From the NCBI GenBank assembly GCA_023401495.1, contig JAEXDU010000207.1, positions 1-11,586 of the forward strand: a stretch of DNA of 11,586 nt. Reading direction: 5' to 3'. The DNA comes from Bacillota bacterium (lineage in GTDB: Bacteria; Bacillota; Clostridia; Oscillospirales; Acutalibacteraceae). This document shows positions 6,775 through 11,586 of this stretch, piece after piece (within the stretch, counting starts at the first letter, position 1; every line of letters begins with the position of its first letter). The notes beneath the pieces were generated by a model. The model was not told where the DNA came from, searched no databases, and saw only the letters and a list, made by a program, of their open reading frames with translations. The translations under genes were made by a program, and so were the position numbers.

Positions 6775-7551
6775 TTAAATATATGGCTGCGTTGTGGATT
6801 TTGCTTCGCTGCCCAAAGCGCCCAGCAGCTTTTTGCCTACCTCGATCGCCGTACGAACTGCCTGACGCACCGCGCCGGAATCGCCGGTAAAGGTGAGGAT
6901 AACTTCGTTTGAATAGCTGGTTCCCTGAGAGGGAGAGCTGTAACTGACTACCTCAACATTGGCGGCCTTTACGGCAACATCGGCCAAAACCGTGGCGATT
7001 GCCGCGGGCCCGGCGCATACCATGCCGAATGCTCTGCCAAGCGGGGTGCCAAATGCCTTTTCCAGGCAGTAGCTGGCTCTTGCCGTGTACTGGAATTCCA
7101 GATGCCCGGCTTCGTTCGCATACACATCCCCAAAGTACTTATCCAGGCTGGCCAGAGCGATCTCTACCGCTCTTCTGGCGTCCGATACATCGTCAGCGCC
7201 GATGTAAATCAAACTGCCGTGGCCCGCCCCGCCTTTGGTATCTCTGGGGAGCTCAATGGAGATAACCTCCGTATTGGTTGCTTTTACGGCGTCATCGACC
7301 GCCATGATCTGCGGGCCTGCGCCCACTCTTCCGCCGATGATTCCGATGGAACGGTATTTGCCCAGATGCAGTCTTTCAACCAGCAGCGGGTCTACGCTTG
7401 CAATCACAAGACCAATCGTATCGCCAATCGCGGTTCCGACAAACTCCGTCACCCCCAAAGACCCGCAGCAGGAAGGAGCGGATTCCTCCGGCTTCTGCTT
7501 CAGCTCCTCAGCGACCTGATTGATCACTTTCTCAATTAATTGCTGATCCAT
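6775..7551 (-). CDS. pduB: PduB-like tandem-BMC shell protein (BMC-T)
   Basis: 258 residues with two BMC domains (about 35-140 and about 160-250), the architecture of trimeric shell tiles. The first domain holds GDTIGLVIASVDP, GGRVGAGPQIMAVDDAVKATN and the GGAGHGSLIYIGADDVSDAR stretch. The second ends TGDSGAVRQAVRTAIEVGKKLLGALG. These segments and the length match PduB. Residues 1-20 (LIEKVINQVAEEL core) form an amphipathic helix followed by a Pro/Cys-containing linker; in Salmonella the PduB N-terminus helps link shell and enzyme core. The ATG is preceded by GGAGG at 7-nt spacing and lies 28 nt after the activase stop. Confidence 0.93.
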   Translation of the reverse strand: MDQQLIEKVINQVAEELKQKPEESAPSCCGSLGVTEFVGTAIGDTIGLVIASVDPLLVERLHLGKYRSIGIIGGRVGAGPQIMAVDDAVKATNTEVISIELPRDTKGGAGHGSLIYIGADDVSDARRAVEIALASLDKYFGDVYANEAGHLEFQYTARASYCLEKAFGTPLGRAFGMVCAGPAAIATVLADVAVKAANVEVVSYSSPSQGTSYSNEVILTFTGDSGAVRQAVRTAIEVGKKLLGALGSEAKSTTQPYI

Positions 7552-7579
7552 TGTCTATCCTCCGTTTCTCTTAAATTTG

Positions 7580-8500
7580 CTATCCGCCGATGACACAGTT
7601 CAGACCGTAGCCTTCCACGATCTTTTTCAGCTGCTCAGCATCTTCCGCAGACAGCGACACATTCGAATCCATAAAATACTCCCTGCCCAAAAGATCATAT
7701 TTATTTTCCCCATACGTATGGTAGGGAAGTAAATGGACTGTTTTCACCTGGTGCAGGGTAAGTACAAATTCACAGATTGCGCTGATCCCTTCGGGACTGG
7801 CATTCACCCCCGGAATGGTCGGCACCCGCACCACCGTCTGTGTCATCTCCGAAATACGCCTTGCATTCTTCAAAATGATTTCGTTGGAAACTCCGGTCAC
7901 TTTTCGGTGTATCTCGTTGTTCAGCGATTTGATGTCCAGAAGGGCCAAATCGATGAATTCGAACACCTTTTCAATGGCTTCGGCAGAGGCATATGCTGTA
8001 GTTTCAATGGCTGTATGCCACCCTTTTGCGTGACAGGCCTTCAGCAGTTCAACTGCAAAACCGCTTTGCAGCAGGGGTTCCCCGCCGGACAGTGTAATTC
8101 CGCCACCAGATCTGCGATAATTGATTTCATCGCGCTTTAACTCCTGTATCACCTGCTCCACGGTCAGGCGCTGGCCTTTCATGGTCAGCGCGCCGGCCGG
8201 ACACACATTCACGCATTCCCCGCAGGCAACGCATTTTGTGTGGTTTACAAGCCCTGTGTTCTGGGGATCGATCGCCCCGAATTTACAGGCCTTGATACAT
8301 TTTCCGCAGTGGATACACAGAGAAGCCTGGTACATAACTTCCGGCTTCGGGTTCTGCGACTCGGGATTGCAGCACCACAGGCAGGACAGCGGGCAGCCTT
8401 TTAAAAACACGATCGTACGAATCCCCGGTCCGTCATGGATGGAGTATCGCTGCATATTAAACACGGTACCGGTGGCACTGTAATCGATTGGTGAAGGCAT
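7580..8500 (-). CDS. Glycyl radical diol dehydratase activating enzyme (radical SAM)
   Basis: 306 residues. This PflA-type activase uses S-adenosylmethionine and a [4Fe-4S] cluster to abstract hydrogen from the glycine of the adjacent dehydratase. The radical SAM cluster is C36-x3-C40-x2-C43 after the conserved YSIHDGPGIRTIVFLKG. A ferredoxin-like insertion follows with two CxxCxxxC sets: C62, C65, C68, C72 and C90, C93, C96, C100, which should bind two extra [4Fe-4S] clusters, as in activases of glycerol dehydratase and related enzymes. A GGGITLSGGEPLLQ motif for SAM binding is present. The start chosen is ATG at 8500, with AAGGGAG eight nt upstream. The same frame extends to a TTG at 8563, but that has no ribosome binding site and encodes residues foreign to the family. 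It lies 84 nt after the dehydratase stop. Confidence 0.93.
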   Translation of the reverse strand: MPSPIDYSATGTVFNMQRYSIHDGPGIRTIVFLKGCPLSCLWCCNPESQNPKPEVMYQASLCIHCGKCIKACKFGAIDPQNTGLVNHTKCVACGECVNVCPAGALTMKGQRLTVEQVIQELKRDEINYRRSGGGITLSGGEPLLQSGFAVELLKACHAKGWHTAIETTAYASAEAIEKVFEFIDLALLDIKSLNNEIHRKVTGVSNEIILKNARRISEMTQTVVRVPTIPGVNASPEGISAICEFVLTLHQVKTVHLLPYHTYGENKYDLLGREYFMDSNVSLSAEDAEQLKKIVEGYGLNCVIGG

Positions 8501-8584
8501 TCTCACAACTCCCTTGGTTTCATTGGCATCTGTGTGATGCTTTCCCGCGCAGCGCTTTCTCAAATAAACCCGACTGCCTGCCGA

Positions 8585-11122
8585 TTAGAAAGTATGCGCC
8601 GTGCGGTTGATGATGTCGTCCTGCACCTCTTTGGCCAAAACAACAAACTGAGCACTGTAACCTGCAACGCGAACGACCAGATCCCTGTAATTTTCCGGGT
8701 TCTTCTGCGCAGCCAGGAGCGTTTCCTTATCGATGACGTTGAACTGAACGTGCATTCCCTTATGGTCAAAGTAGCTTCTGACCACGGAAGCAAAGTTCTT
8801 CAGGCCGTTATCGCCCGCAACAGCGGAGGGCAGGAACTTCTGGTTGTACAGGGTTCCGTTGGAGGCAACAAAGTGATCGAGCTTGGCAACGGAATTGGAA
8901 GCAGCCGTCGGGCCCTTGCAGTCCTTGCCGGAACGGGGAGATACACCGTCGGCCAGAGGATGCTTTGCCAGACGCCCATCGGGCAGCGCCGCAACATCTT
9001 TACCGAACAGCACGTTGGCCGATACCGGGTATACACCGGCCTGGAACTGGCCGCCGCGGGGATTGCGGTACTTCTCTACTTCGAAGCAGTAGATCTGCGC
9101 GCACTTGCGGGCAACCATATCAACATCATCATCGTCGTTGCCGAAGCTGGGCGTGCTGTCCAGCAGGCGGCGCAGATGATCGTACTTACCGGGATCGCCG
9201 GCGCTCTCAGAGAAGTCCATTGCGGAAATCTTCTTCTGGATATCCGCCAGATTGATGGAGCTGGCGTTGCCGAGAATCTTCTTGACCGCCTCGTACACCT
9301 TCAGTTCGGTCTCCTGGCTGGCATCGCCTGCGGGAGCGGCGGCAGACGCGCTGACCGGGTAGCCGAAGTTGGCGTCGAGCGCTTCCTTGAGCTGATCCAT
9401 GGTAACGTCTTTATCCTCGAACACATGCTTCTGAATGGCATACACGGAGTCGCCCGTATCTGCTACGCCGAACGCCTGCGGGCCGGTGAAGTTGTAAATC
9501 GCGCCGCCCTCCTGCAGGGATTTTCCGCGGCCGATGCAGTCCTCTACCAGAGCGGAAAGGAACGGCAGCGGGGCTCTTTCGCGGTGCGCGATGTCGACGC
9601 AGTTGTCGGCCTCGGCCAGATAATGGACGAAATAAGACATCTGCTTTTTGAACGCGGCAAAGAAATCATCCATGCTCTTCCAGCTGGTCATCTCGCCGGT
9701 GACCGGACCAAGCTGCTTGCCGCGGGCTTTCCCGTTGTTGAGAGTGATCTCGAGCACCTTCGCCACATTAAAGAACGCGGCATCGTGCCAGCCTTCGGTC
9801 TTGTGCGGGCACTGAGGCTCTACGCAGCCGATGATGCAGTAGTTTCTGGCGTCGCGCAGGGTAACGCCGCGATTGACCAGAGCGGGAATGATGACTTCGT
9901 CGTTGTACATGGCGGGAACGCCCATGCCGAGACGGGCCAGTTCGCAGGCTCTGTACAGGAATTCGTCCGGGGTGCCCTGCCATACGCGGATGGAGAACGA
10001 AGGAGCAGGCAGACGAACGTGTGCGCAGGCTTCCATCGCCATATAGGAGATGTCGTTGGTGGCGTCCAGACCCTCTTCGTTCTGACCGCCGACGCCAAGG
10101 TTCTGGAACACCGCGTAACCGGCAAATGCCTGAGCGGAAACCTCGTCGCGTGTTTTATTGACATCGTTGAGCTTGATCCAGATGCAGTCGATCAGCTCCT
10201 GTGCGAATTCGGGGGTTATGTCTTTATCTGCCGCGTAGAAGGGATACATGTACTGGTCAAAACGACCGGGAGAAATCGAGTGGCCGCTGGATTCGATCTG
10301 CAGCATCATCTGCACGAACCAGAACGCCTGGCAGGCCTCATAGAAATTGGTTGCGCCGTACTCCGGCACGCGCTCGCAGTTCTTTGCGATCTGCAGAAGC
10401 TCTGCTTTTCTGGTGGGATTCTGCTCGGTGGCAGCGAGTTCTCTGGCCTTTTCCGCATAACGGTGTGCGAAACGGATCGCCGCGTTGTACGAAATGATCA
10501 CGGACTTGTAGAACTGCTCCTTACGCACATATTCGGGATCCATCCGATCGATGCGCTCCATCGCTTCCACTACTTCTGTAATGATGCCTCGGAAACCGAT
10601 CCGCATCACTTTGCCGTAGTCGACACAAACGTGTCCGACACCGCCGTAGAAATAGTTGCCTACCGTAAAGACGCCCGATGCAATCGCATCCTTGGCCTCC
10701 TGCGACATATAAGAGTCTGCCAGAGCGCTGGTGGTTTTACCCTCCCAATACTGGAACGCTTCGTGCAGCTCGGCCGCAGTTTCTTTCGGAATCTGGAACG
10801 GGTCGGCGATTCTGCTTCCCATTGTTTCAAATTCCTTCTCCACCCAATCGTAAGAAAACTCGGGGCAAATTTCGGTGGAACGAGGATTTTTCGTAATGGC
10901 GCCGACAACCAGCTCATCATCCCGAATGGTGATCGGCAGCTGATTGAAAATCTTCTCAACCGCCTTTGCTCTCCTGAGAATGACCGGAAGACCTTCTGTC
11001 TCTTTGAAAGACTCGGTCACTAAAACCGCTCTCTCCGACTCGACATAGGGAGTCGCGTCCAGAATCATTCTTTTCAGCTTCTCTACCCTTTGTGTGGGCT
11101 GTGAAAAACCTTTCGCTAGCAT
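8585..11122 (-). CDS. B12-independent glycyl radical diol (1,2-propanediol) dehydratase
   Basis: 845 residues, complete. The N-terminus (KGFSQPTQRVEKLK, then ESERAVLVTESFK) and most of the chain align by eye with the Clostridium butyricum glycerol dehydratase DhaB1. The thiyl Cys433 and base Glu435 lie in GCVEP and the radical Gly821 in RVAGYSA. Further residues match the substrate site of DhaB1 at the same numbers as I recall them: N156, H164 (GGVGH), H281 and S282 (GHSIS), and D447 (GWHDAAFFN); Tyr339 is Phe here. About 58 extra residues (about 588-645) lie between the catalytic Cys and Gly, absent from the 787-residue DhaB1. The long form and the microcompartment context favour 1,2-propanediol over glycerol, though either is possible. 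The ATG has AAGGAGG seven nt upstream. First gene of the operon and oxygen-sensitive when active. Confidence 0.93.
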   Translation of the reverse strand: MLAKGFSQPTQRVEKLKRMILDATPYVESERAVLVTESFKETEGLPVILRRAKAVEKIFNQLPITIRDDELVVGAITKNPRSTEICPEFSYDWVEKEFETMGSRIADPFQIPKETAAELHEAFQYWEGKTTSALADSYMSQEAKDAIASGVFTVGNYFYGGVGHVCVDYGKVMRIGFRGIITEVVEAMERIDRMDPEYVRKEQFYKSVIISYNAAIRFAHRYAEKARELAATEQNPTRKAELLQIAKNCERVPEYGATNFYEACQAFWFVQMMLQIESSGHSISPGRFDQYMYPFYAADKDITPEFAQELIDCIWIKLNDVNKTRDEVSAQAFAGYAVFQNLGVGGQNEEGLDATNDISYMAMEACAHVRLPAPSFSIRVWQGTPDEFLYRACELARLGMGVPAMYNDEVIIPALVNRGVTLRDARNYCIIGCVEPQCPHKTEGWHDAAFFNVAKVLEITLNNGKARGKQLGPVTGEMTSWKSMDDFFAAFKKQMSYFVHYLAEADNCVDIAHRERAPLPFLSALVEDCIGRGKSLQEGGAIYNFTGPQAFGVADTGDSVYAIQKHVFEDKDVTMDQLKEALDANFGYPVSASAAAPAGDASQETELKVYEAVKKILGNASSINLADIQKKISAMDFSESAGDPGKYDHLRRLLDSTPSFGNDDDDVDMVARKCAQIYCFEVEKYRNPRGGQFQAGVYPVSANVLFGKDVAALPDGRLAKHPLADGVSPRSGKDCKGPTAASNSVAKLDHFVASNGTLYNQKFLPSAVAGDNGLKNFASVVRSYFDHKGMHVQFNVIDKETLLAAQKNPENYRDLVVRVAGYSAQFVVLAKEVQDDIINRTAHTF

Positions 11123-11129
11123 TTTACAA

Positions 11130-11136
11130 CCTCCTT
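11130..11136 (-). promoter_or_regulatory. Strong ribosome binding site of the dehydratase gene
   Basis: The minus strand reads AAGGAGG with 7 nt to the ATG at 11122, close to the ideal Shine-Dalgarno sequence. It fixes the dehydratase start. Confidence 0.9.
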
Positions 11137-11187
11137 ATAAATTCATGGAATCACGCATGACGTGCATATTGATGCTGTGTTTTGTGT

Positions 11188-11224
11188 CGCTCTCATTATA
11201 ACGGATACCCCTATCTTCTCCCTA
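11188..11224 (-). promoter_or_regulatory. Probable main operon promoter with good -10 and no -35
   Basis: The minus strand has TATAAT at 11200-11195, about 73 nt upstream of the dehydratase ATG, which would give an untranslated leader of roughly 65 nt. At 16-18 nt upstream the sequence is purine-rich (GGGAGA region) and nothing resembles TTGACA. A lone good -10 is typical of activator-dependent promoters and fits control by the response regulator at the other end of the locus. The transcription start is inferred. Confidence 0.5.
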
Positions 11225-11254
11225 ACACAATCCAGACATAAATCTGTAAAATAC

Positions 11255-11292
11255 AAACTAAAAAATAGAAACATACAGAACAAATTTAGTTT
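11255..11292. repeat. 8-bp inverted repeat in AT-rich region upstream of the main promoter
   Basis: AAACTAAA (11255-11262) and TTTAGTTT (11285-11292) are perfect inverted copies separated by 22 bp. The centre lies about 75 bp upstream of the -10 box, a plausible place for an activator. The surrounding 11240-11310 stretch is far richer in A and T than the genes, so chance is a real alternative. Confidence 0.35.
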
Positions 11293-11308
11293 TTTTGTTT
11301 ATATTTAC

Positions 11309-11348
11309 AAAGAAAGGAACCGCTGTGCCAGGGTGGCCAAGCAGTTCC
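11309..11348 (-). terminator. Rho-independent terminator of the DJ-1/PfpI-family gene
   Basis: On the minus strand GGAACTGCT (11348-11340) pairs with AGCGGTTCC (11324-11316), nine bp including one G-U. Inside, GCCA and TGGC pair around a CCC loop after a 2x2 internal loop. TTTCTTT (11315-11309) follows at once. It lies 43 nt after the stop of the upstream gene and separates that gene from the microcompartment operon. Confidence 0.8.
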
Positions 11349-11391
11349 CTTATTCGACTATTCTCCTGATTTTACTCGTGTTTTCGCCGCT

Positions 11392-11586
11392 TCAGCACAG
11401 GAATCCCGAAACGCCCATAGCCTTTAAAAACGCACGCAGTATCGCCGGATGGGCCGGCCAGGCAGGCGCGGTGGTCAGATTGCCGTCACAAACAACCTGG
11501 TCGGATTCCACCGCAAGATAAGTTCCCCCGGCCGCTTCAATCTCCGGCTGAATGGCGGGGTACGCTGTCAGCCTGCGCCCGCGCAC
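11392..11586 (-). CDS. DJ-1/PfpI family protein, C-terminal part
   Basis: The last 64 or so codons of a gene that begins beyond the right edge. The stretch GRRLTAYPAIQPEIEAAGG, then DQVVCDGNLTTAPAWPAHPA, is the C-terminal part of the DJ-1/PfpI superfamily (protein deglycase, glyoxalase III or chaperone-like members); the nucleophile cysteine would be off the window. The GTG at the very edge is probably an internal Val codon, not a start. Its own terminator follows, so it is likely a separate transcription unit. A link to aldehyde or methylglyoxal stress is conceivable but not shown. Confidence 0.75.
   Translation of the reverse strand: MRGRRLTAYPAIQPEIEAAGGTYLAVESDQVVCDGNLTTAPAWPAHPAILRAFLKAMGVSGFLC

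Noticed and set aside
8524..8540. Small hairpin GCATC-ACACA-GATGC between dehydratase and activase
   Set aside because: Only five base pairs and no U-tract; too likely by chance to list as a feature.
8501..8563. TTG start at 8563 for the activase
   Set aside because: No Shine-Dalgarno sequence, and the 21 added residues do not resemble the family. ATG at 8500 is well placed.
8534..11023. An 829-codon open frame on the plus strand, antisense to the dehydratase
   Set aside because: It mirrors the dehydratase frame and arises from its codon bias. The protein has no family features, no ribosome binding site, and the dehydratase on the other strand is certain.
8585..11122. Choline trimethylamine-lyase (CutC), suggested by the length of about 845 and the radical Gly at 821
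   Set aside because: The extra residues lie between Cys and Gly, not at the N-terminus as I recall for the similar-length CutC, and the substrate-site residues match glycerol/propanediol dehydratase.
11392..11586. DJ-1/PfpI gene as part of the microcompartment operon
   Set aside because: A clear terminator and a promoter-bearing gap of 269 nt separate it from the dehydratase. A role in aldehyde detoxification would be guesswork.
1..11586. CRISPR arrays, tRNA or rRNA genes, insertion sequences, phage genes
   Set aside because: I looked for repeat-spacer patterns, tRNA-like cloverleaf signatures and transposase motifs and saw none. The coding density leaves no room apart from the short gaps described.

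Overview
This window is most of a glycyl-radical-enzyme bacterial microcompartment (GRM) operon for B12-independent dehydration of a vicinal diol, most likely 1,2-propanediol. All supported genes read on the minus strand, so transcription runs from high to low coordinates. Strong AGGAGG-type ribosome binding sites, TTG starts, a YesM/YesN-like two-component pair, oxygen-sensitive radical chemistry and balanced GC content suggest an anaerobic Firmicute of class Clostridia, possibly an Oscillospiraceae-like gut or fermenter organism. The species cannot be named from the sequence.

Layout in transcription order. At 11586-11392 is the C-terminal end of a DJ-1/PfpI-family protein, closed by a hairpin terminator (11348-11309). 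An AT-rich regulatory region follows (about 11310-11123), with an inverted repeat, a good -10 box and no recognisable -35 box. The operon then runs: glycyl radical diol dehydratase (11122-8585), its radical-SAM activase (8500-7580), a PduB-like trimeric shell protein (7551-6775), a PduA-like hexameric shell protein (6727-6443), a tandem hairpin pair between genes (6419-6346), a PduM/TIGR02536-like structural protein (6312-5587), a second BMC shell protein with a long acidic tail ending in two AT-hook-like motifs (5556-4729), a CoA-acylating aldehyde dehydrogenase (4732-3347) and an iron-type alcohol dehydrogenase (3329-2208). After a short gap with its own probable promoter come a PocR-domain sensor of the LytS/YesM kinase family (2131-833) and an AraC-type response regulator (830 to beyond the left edge).

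How the genes work together (family knowledge plus inference): the activase places a radical on Gly821 of the dehydratase, which converts 1,2-propanediol to propionaldehyde inside the shell. The aldehyde dehydrogenase makes propionyl-CoA and NADH, and the alcohol dehydrogenase reduces aldehyde to propanol and regenerates NAD+. The PocR sensor and response regulator probably control the operon. No pentameric vertex protein, phosphotransacylase, acid kinase or aldolase is present here, so the locus probably continues to the left or relies on genes elsewhere.

The most unusual observations are: the shell protein with an acidic disordered tail and a basic AT-hook-like end; the sensor 'kinase' that lacks both the phosphoacceptor histidine and the N-box asparagine; a roughly 58-residue insertion in the dehydratase that looks like a linker plus an internal encapsulation helix; and a 16-bp hairpin followed by a second hairpin just downstream of the main shell gene. 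All positions and residues come from reading the sequence by hand; no database search was run.
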